From assembly GCF_043099315.1 (NCBI RefSeq), contig NZ_CP170746.1: a DNA stretch of 64,000 nucleotides; one strand, 5' to 3'. The translations under genes and the position numbers were made by a program. This document shows, in pieces, positions 34,746 to 43,290 of this stretch (its first letter is position 1; each line of letters opens with the position of its first letter). The notes beneath the pieces were generated by a model, which did no database searches, was not told the origin of the DNA, and saw only the letters and a program-made list of their open reading frames with translations. The DNA comes from Chlorogloeopsis fritschii. Its GTDB lineage: Bacteria > Cyanobacteriota > Cyanobacteriia > Cyanobacteriales > Nostocaceae.

Positions 34746-35144
34746 ATGAAACTTACTTATCGCGGTGTTGATTATGAACACAATCCTTTAACCGTGGAAC
34801 TAACCCCAGAAGAAGTAGGTGGTAAGTACCGTGGTGCAACTTGGGAGCGTCGTTATCCTAGACATATTCCTGTACCTCAACCAGTGGCTGAGTTGAAGTA
34901 TCGCGGAGTTCCTTATCATATTGGCGATCCGCTAGACGTAGAAGTGATGATGCACCGGAAACAGCATACTGCTACTAAAACTGAAGCAACCGTCACTAGA
35001 CGCAAGAAATTGAGTGAGGATTTAGCGAGAACTCATTTGGTACATATCCGGCGTAATTTGGAACATCGCTTGCAAGTAGCCAGAGAACAAGGAAATCAAC
35101 ACCTGATTCAGCTACTAGAAGAAGAAGCAAAGCAGTTGGCTTAA
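34746..35144 (+). CDS. DUF4278 protein under glutamine riboswitch control
   Basis: This is a 132-aa basic protein. Residues 1-23 and 46-65 are two copies of a short motif: MKLTYRGVDYEHNPLTVELT and LKYRGVPYHIGDPLDVEV, typical of cyanobacterial DUF4278. Residues 70-132 are a strongly basic helical tail (TRRKKLSEDLARTHLVHIRR, then HRLQVAREQGNQHLIQLLEE). The leader holds a glutamine riboswitch. Glutamine-regulated small basic proteins in cyanobacteria include the glutamine synthetase inactivating factors IF7 and IF17, and the size (132 against 149 for IF17) and basic tail make an IF17-like role possible. That is inference from context, not sequence proof. Confidence 0.75.
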   Translation: MKLTYRGVDYEHNPLTVELTPEEVGGKYRGATWERRYPRHIPVPQPVAELKYRGVPYHIGDPLDVEVMMHRKQHTATKTEATVTRRKKLSEDLARTHLVHIRRNLEHRLQVAREQGNQHLIQLLEEEAKQLA

Positions 35145-35192
35145 AGGTTAATTGTTAATAGCTAATAGCTAATGGCTAATAGCTATTGATTA

Positions 35193-35840
35193 CTAACTTT
35201 CACGGTTAATCCAAATGCCTCTTAATCCTGCTGCTTTTGCTCCGTGATAATCTTCTGTAAAACTGTCCCCAATGTGCCATGCTGCGGCAGGGGGACAGTT
35301 ATGTTTTTCTAAGGCTATGGTAAAAATTTTTGGATCGGGTTTAGCAGCACCTGCTTGGGTAGAAATGGTTATAGAACTGAAAAAATCTCTCAATTCTAAA
35401 GCCTGCAATACTGAGTAAATGCGAGAATCAAAATTCGATACTATCCCTAGTTCAATTCCCATCTGCCGCCAGTTTGTCAATGCTGGTAAAACATCGGTGT
35501 ATAAGAACCACGGTTCGGCTGTGCCAAAGTGAATGTAAATTTCGCTAAAAAAAGTAGAAAAATCGGAAAATTTATCTATAACACCTGCTTGCTCAAAGGT
35601 TTTAGAGGCTATACGAAACCACCAGTCGAATTCGTACTGGAGAATATCTTGGTCTTGTGTATTTGGAAATACAGGTGGCGGTGCGGCTTTAAAGCTAGAG
35701 ATGAATGTTTTATTCAAAATTTCGGCTGAAACTTCGACGCCAAATTCCTGTGCTAATTGACTATAAACCTCACCCACACTACCCTTAACGTTGAAAAGTG
35801 TGCCAACAGCATCTAAAAATATAACTTTCGGTCGTTTCAT
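35193..35840 (-). CDS. HAD-superfamily hydrolase
   Basis: The ATG at 35838-35840 is used (MKRPKVIFLDAVGTLF); an in-frame TTG one codon earlier is less likely. The 215-aa protein has motif I FLDAVGTLF (nucleophile Asp), motif II LGIVSNFDSR, motif III Lys in GAAKPDPKIF, and motif IV HIGDSFTEDYHGAK. The Asp-x-Val-Gly-Thr form and the length fit the HDHD3-like phosphatase group with a four-helix cap. It probably dephosphorylates a small metabolite. All catalytic residues are present. It is a single gene. Confidence 0.88.
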   Translation of the reverse strand: MKRPKVIFLDAVGTLFNVKGSVGEVYSQLAQEFGVEVSAEILNKTFISSFKAAPPPVFPNTQDQDILQYEFDWWFRIASKTFEQAGVIDKFSDFSTFFSEIYIHFGTAEPWFLYTDVLPALTNWRQMGIELGIVSNFDSRIYSVLQALELRDFFSSITISTQAGAAKPDPKIFTIALEKHNCPPAAAWHIGDSFTEDYHGAKAAGLRGIWINRES

Positions 35841-36063
35841 CAACCTTTGACAACTTTGAATTTTGGATTTTAGCTACTTACATTAGGCGGTCATTAGGCG
35901 GCAGAAATCAACACATTTCCCGTGGTGACTGTTAGTGGGTAGTAGAGAGTGGATAGTGAGTCATATAAATAACTAACTACTGTACGGCCTTTCTGGTCGT
36001 TTGCCTCTACTAACTACTAACGACCTTGGTAGATTATGTTTATCTACACTCAGTTACTGAAAT

Positions 36064-37257
36064 TTATTTTGAGAGTGTCTCTATAATAGGACGAGCTAGC
36101 CAGTTAAAACCAACTTTTAGTTTATGATCTAAAGTTGGCAGGCGATAGAGGTAGGCTAGACGACGAGCTATATAAGCAAAAGTCCCTTCTAAAGTGATGC
36201 CCAAACCACTGAAAGTAGCACTATCTATCCCCAATGTCATCATCTCACCTAAGTGCTGGTAGCGTAAAGGAAGTAAGGGGCGATTAGTTAAGCTTGCCCA
36301 AATATTCCAACCAGCATAATCGGCTTGTTGAAAAGCTGCTTGAGCAGTAGCTGGAACTTGTTGTCCTTCAGCATCCCGACAATCTGCTAAATCTCCTAAG
36401 GCAAAAATTTCTGGATGATCTAGGATTTGTAAAGTGGGTGTAGTAGTAATTTGACCACGCTTATTTTGTTTAAGAGCAAGATTACGCACTACAGGTGCCA
36501 CTTGCGTTCCCACTGTCCAAATTACTAAATCTACGGGAATAGTATCTACTTGAGCTTTATATTCTAAGGAAATAGTATCTTGTCCGATTGATACTACCTT
36601 GGTTTCCAAGTCAATAAATACACCTCTCTCATCTAGGGCTTTTTTTGCTGCTTGGCGATTAAATTCAGGAGAGGTTCGCAAAATTTGATCTGTCAATTCA
36701 ATTAAGCGAAAGCGTCCTTTTTGCCCCAGTCTATCTGCCAATTTACAAGCTAATTCAACACCACTATAACCAGCGCCAACAATTGCTACTCGAATTTTAT
36801 CTGCATCTGATTCTTCCAAGACTCGCAGGCGTTCTTCTAAACGATATGCATCTGTAATAGTCCGGAATGTGTATGCATAAGCTGTAGCTCCGGGCACCAT
36901 ATCTAAGGGTGTTTCGCCACCCAGCGCCAACACCAGACGATCGGAATTGATTTCTGGGCCGTCGTGTAAGTGTACTCGGCGTTGATCTATATCAATTCCT
37001 GACACAGTAGCTTGATAAAAGCGCACACCTGTGTTCTGTAAAAGTTCTTCAAAGGGAGGGGCAATTTCCCAGGATTGTAGTTCCCCAGTTAGTAGTTCGT
37101 AGAGGAGGGGAGAAAAAAGAAAGCGATCGCTTTGATCTACCAAAACTATTTCAGGTTTTGAAGACGGTTGCCAAGGTAACTGGCTTAACCGTAGTGCAGT
37201 GTAGAGACCACCAAAGCCTCCACCCAGGATACAAATTCTAGCTCTTTGTTCGGTCAT
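36064..37257 (-). CDS. ndbB: Type II NAD(P)H dehydrogenase, NdbB-like
   Basis: This is a 397-aa two-dinucleotide-binding flavoprotein. The FAD site is at the N-terminus (ICILGGGFGGLYTALRL), the NAD(P) site in the middle (RVAIVGAGYSGVELACKLAD), and the second FAD motif is EIFALGDLADCR. The overall sequence fits cyanobacterial NdbB, reported to reduce demethylphylloquinone during vitamin K1 synthesis, more closely than the respiratory NdbA/NdbC types (as judged from memory, for example RDRFLF and LGEMMTLG). A C-terminal hydrophobic/amphipathic segment may dock to the membrane. It is a minus-strand single gene or first gene before the acetyltransferase's terminator region. Confidence 0.82.
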   Translation of the reverse strand: MTEQRARICILGGGFGGLYTALRLSQLPWQPSSKPEIVLVDQSDRFLFSPLLYELLTGELQSWEIAPPFEELLQNTGVRFYQATVSGIDIDQRRVHLHDGPEINSDRLVLALGGETPLDMVPGATAYAYTFRTITDAYRLEERLRVLEESDADKIRVAIVGAGYSGVELACKLADRLGQKGRFRLIELTDQILRTSPEFNRQAAKKALDERGVFIDLETKVVSIGQDTISLEYKAQVDTIPVDLVIWTVGTQVAPVVRNLALKQNKRGQITTTPTLQILDHPEIFALGDLADCRDAEGQQVPATAQAAFQQADYAGWNIWASLTNRPLLPLRYQHLGEMMTLGIDSATFSGLGITLEGTFAYIARRLAYLYRLPTLDHKLKVGFNWLARPIIETLSK

Positions 37258-37296
37258 GTGTCTAATGGGCAGTCAATCCCAGTAGGGCAACTTCTA

Positions 37297-37869
37297 TCAG
37301 TGTAATGATTTCTTTCGGTCTATAACCATCAACCAGTTATCTTGGTATTTTCCCTCATGTAGTTCATGTTTTGGCAAAAGCTTTACTTTTACGAAGCCGC
37401 ATTTCTCATAGCAACGAATAGCGCGAGTATTCCTCACATCTGGATCTATGACTACTTTTATCGCTTGTAATTGCTCAAAAAGATAATTTACAATCCCCAA
37501 TACCACTTTCGTGCCAATTCCTTGGTTCCAATAAGTACTTTCGCCTATAAATAGGTCAATACCATAGATAAAATCAGTATTTTCCAAACAATACTTTTGC
37601 CTATCGGTTTCAGGTAAGTCATTGAGGAAATAATACTGTATATAACCGATGGGGATATTTTGATCGTAGAACAGGCAGGGTACAACTGGATCATATCCCC
37701 TAACTATAGGTTGATATGTTTCTATAATTCTTTCTAAAGGAAAAGGATTATCTCTACCTTCATAAAATTCTAATACTTTTTCGTCAGTCAGCCATTTCGC
37801 CATTAATTGATAATCATGGATATCATCTTGCATGAGGCGAATGCTGATTCCATCTTTTTCAAAAAGCAT
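37297..37869 (-). CDS. GNAT acetyltransferase, aminoglycoside 6'-N-acetyltransferase-like
   Basis: This is a 190-aa protein with a GNAT fold. The N-terminal substrate region is ISIRLMQDDIHDYQLMAKWL, the middle strand IPIGYIQYYFL, and the acetyl-CoA pyrophosphate loop ESTYWNQGIGTKVVLGI (Q-G-I-G-T), followed by VVIDPDVRNTRAIRCYEKCG. The order and the Glu/Asp-rich N-terminus resemble the AAC(6')-type/Acetyltransf_8 group. In a cyanobacterium a native substrate other than an antibiotic is likely. The start overlaps the end of the HEAT-repeat gene by 11 bases, so the two are cotranscribed and coupled. Confidence 0.82.
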   Translation of the reverse strand: MLFEKDGISIRLMQDDIHDYQLMAKWLTDEKVLEFYEGRDNPFPLERIIETYQPIVRGYDPVVPCLFYDQNIPIGYIQYYFLNDLPETDRQKYCLENTDFIYGIDLFIGESTYWNQGIGTKVVLGIVNYLFEQLQAIKVVIDPDVRNTRAIRCYEKCGFVKVKLLPKHELHEGKYQDNWLMVIDRKKSLH

Positions 37870-38716
37870 CTCTATTATCTAATTTTTTTGGTTTGCAATT
37901 GTCAATAGCCTCTTCTAATAAATTATTATCCACATCCCACCACTCTTTTAACCGGATTAAAACTGAATATAATCTTGAGTCTCTAATTTCCTTTGCTGCT
38001 TCTATAGCTAATTTACCAACCCACTTAGATGTAAGCTCTTCTATTAATAAAGGTACGACTCTTTCATCTCGTCTTATAGATAAACCTAGTAATGCTTCTC
38101 CACGAATTTCACTTTCAGTTTCAGTTTCATTCTTCTCAGCGATAAGACGTTGAAACAAAGCATCTCTAATAGCTGGCGTATTAATTTCTATCATTGAGCC
38201 TAATCCAAAAGTTGCCCAATTTCTCACATCTGCGTCTTCATCTGCGGATAAGTCAATTAACGTATTAATTGCTAACTCATCTGTTTGAGATAGTAACCCA
38301 AAAACGACACCAAAACGGACATTAGCACTAGAATGGTCTTTTAATTTCACTAATGGTTTTATTGCTCTAGAATCCTTAAGGTGACCTAAAGCAACTCCAA
38401 TCGCGCCCAGAACTTCAGTATCTTCTTCCTTCTCAAGCAGTTGGAGAAGTATATTCACAGATTCATCAGGAAAAGTTCTTTTTGGTATTCCTAGCTGTGC
38501 TAATATATCTACTCCTAACTCTCTTTCTTTAGGATTTTGACTATTACATAATCGTGATGCTGCTTCAAATACTTCATAGCTACCACGGAAATGTAGAATA
38601 CTGACAATATCCCTAAAAGCATATTCATTCTCTTGTGCTAGCGCAATTTGAATTAACTCTTCAGTACTTCTTGGATTGTTACGTTGTTCTTCAATATAAT
38701 TATCTGACGGTTTCAT
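37859..38716 (-). CDS. HEAT-repeat protein (PBS-lyase-like repeats)
   Basis: This is a 285-aa all-helical protein. It has at least five HEAT-like repeats of about 30 residues (GAIGVALGHLKDSRAIKPLV; VRFGVVFGLLSQTDELAINT; VRNWATFGLGSMIEINTPAI; GEALLGLSIRRDERVVPLLI). Such proteins scaffold partners; some in cyanobacteria attach bilins to phycobiliproteins, but no phycobiliprotein gene is near and the N-terminal part does not look like CpcE/F. It is the first gene of a two-gene unit with the GNAT gene (11-base overlap). A role with that acetyltransferase is plausible inference. Confidence 0.75.
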   Translation of the reverse strand: MKPSDNYIEEQRNNPRSTEELIQIALAQENEYAFRDIVSILHFRGSYEVFEAASRLCNSQNPKERELGVDILAQLGIPKRTFPDESVNILLQLLEKEEDTEVLGAIGVALGHLKDSRAIKPLVKLKDHSSANVRFGVVFGLLSQTDELAINTLIDLSADEDADVRNWATFGLGSMIEINTPAIRDALFQRLIAEKNETETESEIRGEALLGLSIRRDERVVPLLIEELTSKWVGKLAIEAAKEIRDSRLYSVLIRLKEWWDVDNNLLEEAIDNCKPKKLDNRDAF

Positions 38717-39152
38717 AAGCTTAAAATCCTGAATTAATCTCTAAGAGGAAGTCTGAGAAGTTTAATTTCATGCTTAACCTAGCAACTAGAAGCTGCACAA
38801 CAGATGACGCCACTTGACGCCAGTAGGGCGATCGCACAGTGTGGAGTATCGCTAACGGCGGGACTTCTCTTGGCAGTGCTGGCTTACCACGGCAGTGGCT
38901 TGGCTACACAGACAAAACTACCTGTGCAGGTTTAAAACTCTTAATTTTTCTTTAGTCAGCACAGGCAGACTTTGTTTGTATAGTAGCGAATTATATTTGC
39001 CCAATACTTTTCAAAGAACTTCAAAAATAGACACAATTATTATTTATCTAGTAAATTTTGTGTATTCACTTGGTAACCATTATAAAAACAATTAAAAAGC
39101 GGTTTGTGGTTTGCACAAACCGCTTTAAATCTAACATATATTTACAAGGATA
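38717..39152. other. Gap between HEAT and ChaB genes
   Basis: It holds the terminator at 39096-39126 and a short HIP1-containing stretch near 38830. An open frame at 38895-39095 lacks a ribosome-binding site and recognisable features; I do not call it a gene. Confidence 0.5.
39091..39126 (-). terminator. Terminator of the ChaB gene
   Basis: Perfect 13-base arms (AAAGCGGTTTGTG 39096-39108, complement 39114-39126) flank a five-base loop, read on the minus strand as a GC hairpin followed by TTTTTAAT. It lies 27 bases after the ChaB stop. Confidence 0.85.
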
Positions 39153-39479
39153 TTAGTTGCCGCCAGAGGTAACAGCTTTATAATGTTGGGCGGTAACTTC
39201 ACCCTTGGCGTGCCATTGACCATCTAAGCCTTTTTCAAACATCTCGCGGACGCTGTTCCAAGCGATTTGACGAGCGCCCTCTTCACTTATACCGTCACTT
39301 TGGGCAGCTTTCATAGCAGCAACAAAAATTTGTTGAGCTTCTTGGGGCAGGTTTTCTCCTCTGATTTCTTCTGGCAATTCCTGCTGGTTATTACTTGCAC
39401 TTTCCTGTGTGGTTTCCTGTTGTGCTTGCGCTGCGTCGGCATTTCTAGTTTCTTCTGTCAATTCCTTGTTAAAACTCAT
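39153..39479 (-). CDS. ChaB-domain protein
   Basis: This is a 108-aa hydrophilic protein. The first 35 residues are a disordered Gln/Glu-rich lead (QAQQETTQESASNNQQELPE). Residues about 35-95 form the ChaB-like fold: LPEEIRGENLPQEAQQIFVA, then SDGISEEGARQIAWNSVREM, ending GQWHAKG. ChaB proteins are small regulators, first named next to a cation antiporter in E. coli; in cyanobacteria they are common and uncharacterised. It has its own terminator (39091-39126). The ATG has no strong ribosome-binding site. Confidence 0.82.
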   Translation of the reverse strand: MSFNKELTEETRNADAAQAQQETTQESASNNQQELPEEIRGENLPQEAQQIFVAAMKAAQSDGISEEGARQIAWNSVREMFEKGLDGQWHAKGEVTAQHYKAVTSGGN

Positions 39480-39654
39480 CAGTTTACTCCGATTATTTAA
39501 TCTTGAATTATTTGTTGAGTTAATCGTAAAAAGTTAAAGACTTGTTCTCATCTTTCTGCAAGCATAGATATGACTTACCCATTGGTAGGAATTTAATGAT
39601 GGAATTTACTCTTCATTTTTCTTTATAGACTGGTATAAATGTATAAATTATCTC

Positions 39655-40359
39655 CTAGATCCCTGAGTGAATAAACTTATTTTTGATTTCTGAGTCTTTT
39701 GATTGTTCTGAAGTAGTTTCTTCTAAAGGTGGACGCAAGCACAGGTAAAGTAACGGGCCAAACAAAGGTAAGAGTGCCACTGCCCAAAAAATGCGAGTAT
39801 CCTTAATACCTCTGCGTGCCATGTCATCCTCAAACAAAGATGTGATGGGGAATATCAAGCACATCAAACAAAAGTCGATACTGATCAGATGTACAAAATG
39901 CCTAGTCTGAAATTGATGAACGTAGTCTTGCCAATCTCCGGCAGTGACTGCATAAACTAGTAAGGCAATAGTGCCGACTAAAAGAAAAATTCCTGTTGAA
40001 CGTTGGTCAAAAAATTGCAGCCACTTATCTTTTTGCCCGTAAAACTCCTGATTTGATTTGCGCAAGATTAAGTAGGGTAAAAGGCAAATTACTCCAGTGA
40101 AATTTGAGCCGATAAAATAAGGCCAAACACGAAAGTTTTGCATTCTGCCATCGGCAAACATCATTGCGCCGTAAATCATCGGCCAAACACCCATCAAAGA
40201 AAAGATAACTGGAATGAAGGCATTGAGTTTATCCCATTGGAGTGTTAACAATTTCCATCCTAAAGGCCAGGTGTCGGCTTGATCTAGGGGAGCTAACCAA
40301 AGGGTGTAGGCGACAAATGCCACCCAAATTACCAAGAGAATAATTTTTCTAATAGCCAT
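39655..40359 (-). CDS. Multi-span membrane protein of unknown function
   Basis: The ATG at 40357-40359 (MAIRKIILLVIWVAFVAYTL) is used; an in-frame TTG upstream would overlap the CDF gene. The 234-aa protein has about six hydrophobic segments (for example VFSLMGVWPMIYGAMMF, TGVICLLPYLIL, GIFLLVGTIALLVYAV, AVALLPLFGPLLYLCL). I do not recognise a named family beyond conserved cyanobacterial membrane proteins. It starts 4 bases after the stop of the cation-diffusion facilitator gene, so it is probably part of the same transcript and may work with it or with the carotenoid oxygenase. Confidence 0.7.
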   Translation of the reverse strand: MAIRKIILLVIWVAFVAYTLWLAPLDQADTWPLGWKLLTLQWDKLNAFIPVIFSLMGVWPMIYGAMMFADGRMQNFRVWPYFIGSNFTGVICLLPYLILRKSNQEFYGQKDKWLQFFDQRSTGIFLLVGTIALLVYAVTAGDWQDYVHQFQTRHFVHLISIDFCLMCLIFPITSLFEDDMARRGIKDTRIFWAVALLPLFGPLLYLCLRPPLEETTSEQSKDSEIKNKFIHSGI

Positions 40360-40363
40360 AAAT

Positions 40364-41278
40364 TTAAACAAGGTTCTGTGGAGCTAAAACACAAGGATTA
40401 TTTGGATCGCCAATTTCTAATTGAATAGTTGTATGTTCAATACCAAAAATATCGTGGAGTTCTTGGACAACTTTAGCTAAAAATGCATCTCCTGGATGTC
40501 CATTTGGCATCACTAAATGGGCAGTTAAAGCTACTTCTGAAGAACTCATTCCCCATATATGTAAATCGTGAACTTCGATTACACCTGGTAGTTCACTTAA
40601 ATAAGTACGAACGGCAAGAAGTTCAATGCCGATGGGGACAGCATCGAGTGCTAAGTTAAGAGATTCCCAAAGAAGTTGCCAGCTGTTAATAATAACAACT
40701 GCAACCACAATCAAACTAATCGCGGGATCGAACCACAACCAACCTGTTGTTAAAATGGCAACACCTGCCAAAACAACACCAAGAGACACCATTGCATCAG
40801 CCGCCATATGTAAAAATGCACCACGGATGTTAATGTCTCGTTTGCGACCAGAAAGAAACATTAAAGCAGTGATAGTGTTGATGATAACTCCCGCGATCGC
40901 TACTCCTATAACTACATTGCCGGGGATAGGACTAGGATTGCTGAAGCGGCGTATTGATTCCCAGGCAACTCCCCCCATTACCAACAGCAGGATAATAGCA
41001 TTTAACAGAGCAGCCAAAATTGAAGAACGACGAAGCCCATAGGTATAGCGTTTGGTAGGTGGGCGCTGAGAGAGGAAACTTGCTCCCCAAGCCAGCACTA
41101 ACCCCAAAACATCACTCAAATTGTGTCCGGCATCAGCCACAAGTGCCAAAGAGTTAGTCAAAAAACCGTAGGTTGCCTCTACAACGACAAATCCGGCATT
41201 TAGGATGAATCCGATCGCGAAGGCACGATTGTAATTCAACTGTTTGTGACTATGACTGTGATTGTGGCTAGCAGACAT
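40364..41278 (-). CDS. Cation diffusion facilitator transporter
   Basis: This is a 304-aa protein with a His-rich start (SHNHSHSHK), six membrane spans, and the family metal-site residues in ADAGHNLSDV (span 2) and HMAADAMVSLG (span 5), followed by the cytoplasmic domain (VIEVHDLHIWGMSSSEVALT). CDF transporters export zinc or related divalent metals by proton exchange. The His-x-x-x-Asp plus Asp-x-x-x-Asp layout suggests zinc. It lies 3 bases downstream of the carotenoid oxygenase gene and 4 bases before the next membrane-protein gene. Confidence 0.93.
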   Translation of the reverse strand: MSASHNHSHSHKQLNYNRAFAIGFILNAGFVVVEATYGFLTNSLALVADAGHNLSDVLGLVLAWGASFLSQRPPTKRYTYGLRRSSILAALLNAIILLLVMGGVAWESIRRFSNPSPIPGNVVIGVAIAGVIINTITALMFLSGRKRDINIRGAFLHMAADAMVSLGVVLAGVAILTTGWLWFDPAISLIVVAVVIINSWQLLWESLNLALDAVPIGIELLAVRTYLSELPGVIEVHDLHIWGMSSSEVALTAHLVMPNGHPGDAFLAKVVQELHDIFGIEHTTIQLEIGDPNNPCVLAPQNLV

Positions 41279-41281
41279 AAG

Positions 41282-42781
41282 TTAATCACTGCCTTCTACT
41301 TGAGAAGTGAAGCTGCCATGTAGTCCATAGGGGATGTGGTGTTTAAGGTGTAGATTGGCAATCGGCCCTTTTTCTAGATTTTTGCTATCTAGAATTACTA
41401 CGTCGGTACGGTGATGAGCAGCGTTGTAGACTAGTGTAAACACCCAACCATCATCTTCATTAGTAGCACCCGGTTTAGGTACAAACACTGGTTCGCCCAC
41501 AAATCCCTTGGGTGCTGCACTCCAGAATTGCTGCTCGCCAGATTCTGGATTGATTTTAATAATTGCTTGCTGGGGGGCATCTCCTTCTGGTTGATGGGCA
41601 GCGGCTAAGAATATCCAACGATGATGTTTACCAACAAGTGCGGGATGAACAAATGGAAATTCACAAGCACGTTTATCGATGAGATGCCGTTGTGATGTCT
41701 GCGTTTGAAAATTGATGCGAAAACGCCAAAGTTGGGCTGGAGGGCGGCTGTCAAAATCAATTTCCTGATAATTCAGGTTGTGATCGACACCAGGAAAGGT
41801 TTCGTAGCAAATTGAGTCTACAACGATTTCGTCATCCTGCTCAAAGGCGTTGGCATGATGGAAAACAAAACAGGGATCGGCTGGAATACATTGTGCCGGA
41901 TGTGAGCGATCGCGAGGAATTACCCAAATTTTTGTCGGGTTTTGCTCCTGAAATTTGATACACTCTGCCGCACCTCGAAAGCCTAATACGTAGGGCAGAG
42001 GATTAAAAGAAACAGGGTTTTGAAAGAACAGACAATAGTTGGGCGTAATGGCAAAGTCATGGATGAAGGCAAAGCCTGGTACTTGATGGTCATGTTTTTG
42101 TACAACCTTACCCGTTAAGTCTATTTCATAAACAGTAATAGTTGTTAAAGGGCCTGGTTTGATAGCAAACGTGACTAAGCACGGTTCCCGACTTTCATCG
42201 CCTGGATCTATCATCGGATGCGCGGCAAAGGGCGAATCTTTACCCAGTACACCATCTAGAGTTTCGATGCCCAAAGTCTCTAATGTCTGCGGCTCTAGAC
42301 GATAAGGGTGGGAAGCTTCCCAAAGGGCTAATAATTTTCCACCCCAATAGATGATATTGGTGTTGGCAACGTTTTTCTTTCTCAAGTCAAAGGCATTTGC
42401 CAACCACCCTCCTGGTTTCTCAGTACCGAAAACTCCCCGATACAGCATTCGCCCTGCTGCTTGTTCTGCACCATAACCTTCTGTACGAACAAAGCGATTG
42501 CGAAAATGAGCACGTCCATTTGAGAAGGAAATAGCACACACCATGCCATCTCCATCAAAAGGATGGTGAACAGGGCGACCGAAGATATCTAGTAGCCCAG
42601 GGCCGTTACGAAATAGAGTACCGTTGAGATCTGTAGGAATTTCTCCCTCCACATCTTCAATCCAGTAGTCAAATTCCTGTGTCAGCGAACGGTTGGCTCC
42701 CCGCCAGTCTTCCATTGTGTAGGGCTTGGACACAGAGGAGGTAAAATTTTGTTGGGATCTAGTTGTTTGCATGAGCCGCAT
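41282..42781 (-). CDS. Carotenoid cleavage oxygenase
   Basis: The ATG at 42779-42781 is used; it overlaps the stop of the small upstream gene in the string TGATG. The 499-aa protein is a seven-bladed-propeller carotenoid oxygenase (RPE65 family), of full length. Iron-ligand histidines are in conserved places: DPGDESREPC nearby, FAFIHDFAITPNYC, CFVFHHANAFEQ and the C-terminal GLHGSF. It splits carotenoids or apocarotenoids with O2; the substrate cannot be read from sequence. It sits at the head of a tight unit with a zinc-type CDF transporter and a membrane protein. Confidence 0.92.
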   Translation of the reverse strand: MRLMQTTRSQQNFTSSVSKPYTMEDWRGANRSLTQEFDYWIEDVEGEIPTDLNGTLFRNGPGLLDIFGRPVHHPFDGDGMVCAISFSNGRAHFRNRFVRTEGYGAEQAAGRMLYRGVFGTEKPGGWLANAFDLRKKNVANTNIIYWGGKLLALWEASHPYRLEPQTLETLGIETLDGVLGKDSPFAAHPMIDPGDESREPCLVTFAIKPGPLTTITVYEIDLTGKVVQKHDHQVPGFAFIHDFAITPNYCLFFQNPVSFNPLPYVLGFRGAAECIKFQEQNPTKIWVIPRDRSHPAQCIPADPCFVFHHANAFEQDDEIVVDSICYETFPGVDHNLNYQEIDFDSRPPAQLWRFRINFQTQTSQRHLIDKRACEFPFVHPALVGKHHRWIFLAAAHQPEGDAPQQAIIKINPESGEQQFWSAAPKGFVGEPVFVPKPGATNEDDGWVFTLVYNAAHHRTDVVILDSKNLEKGPIANLHLKHHIPYGLHGSFTSQVEGSD

Positions 42782-42876
42782 CAATGAAAATCAATACTAG
42801 GCTGGAGAAGTAGTGCGATCGCCCCTACAATCACAAAGGATATTGTTATCCAAAGCAACATCATATTCAGCTTCAT
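42781..42876 (-). CDS. 31-aa membrane peptide coupled to the carotenoid oxygenase
   Basis: This is a 31-codon frame (MKLNMMLLWITISFVIVGAI, then ALLLQPSIDFH) starting at 42876, with CAGGAG 7 bases upstream, a good ribosome-binding site. Its TGA overlaps the ATG of the oxygenase by one base (TGATG), the classic arrangement for translational coupling. The peptide is one hydrophobic span (about 5-24) with a short tail. I do not recognise it. Either a real small membrane protein or a leader peptide that tunes oxygenase translation would explain it. Confidence 0.55.
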   Translation of the reverse strand: MKLNMMLLWITISFVIVGAIALLLQPSIDFH

Positions 42877-43290
42877 TATGTGCTCCTGATTGATGAAATT
42901 TCTCAAAACAGAATGTTAAAAGTAAAACTAATTAGATGCTATGAAGAGAAAACAGAAATCATCGTCTTTCTTGGGAAAGGTTTGATTAGTTAGATTCAAG
43001 CCACAAAATATAAAAAATTACCATACTTTTGGGAGAAGCTTAAATAGCTGATGAGATAACTCATACAAAGATTTAACTTTTTTCATCTCGGTGCCGAGAT
43101 TTGAACCATCAGAGAGTTCTTGTACGAGCAACTACTTTCGTCAGTGAATACGAACAAATCTCCAAAATTATCTGGTGTATCAGAGTACAATTACTGAGTT
43201 ATGGCTCGTTTATAGTACAGAATCCTCGGATTTTAGATTTAAAACGCCAATTTACAATCTAAAATCTAAAATTTCTAATCTACGACTACA
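42877..43290. other. Divergent gap upstream of carotenoid oxygenase and malic enzyme
   Basis: No gene. The palindrome at 43085-43100 is the one structure. The last 80 bases contain repeated AATCTAAAATCT phrases just before the malic enzyme start. Confidence 0.5.
43085..43100. repeat. Palindrome ATCTCGG-TG-CCGAGAT
   Basis: Seven-base perfect arms flank a two-base centre, about 190 bases before the malic enzyme start. It has the shape of a regulator-binding site; no protein can be assigned. Confidence 0.4.

Noticed and set aside
43081..43160. Possible minus-strand tRNA (GGTTCAAATC-like segment)
   Set aside because: The arms around it do not pair as a TPsiC stem and no acceptor stem closes; only a short palindrome remains.
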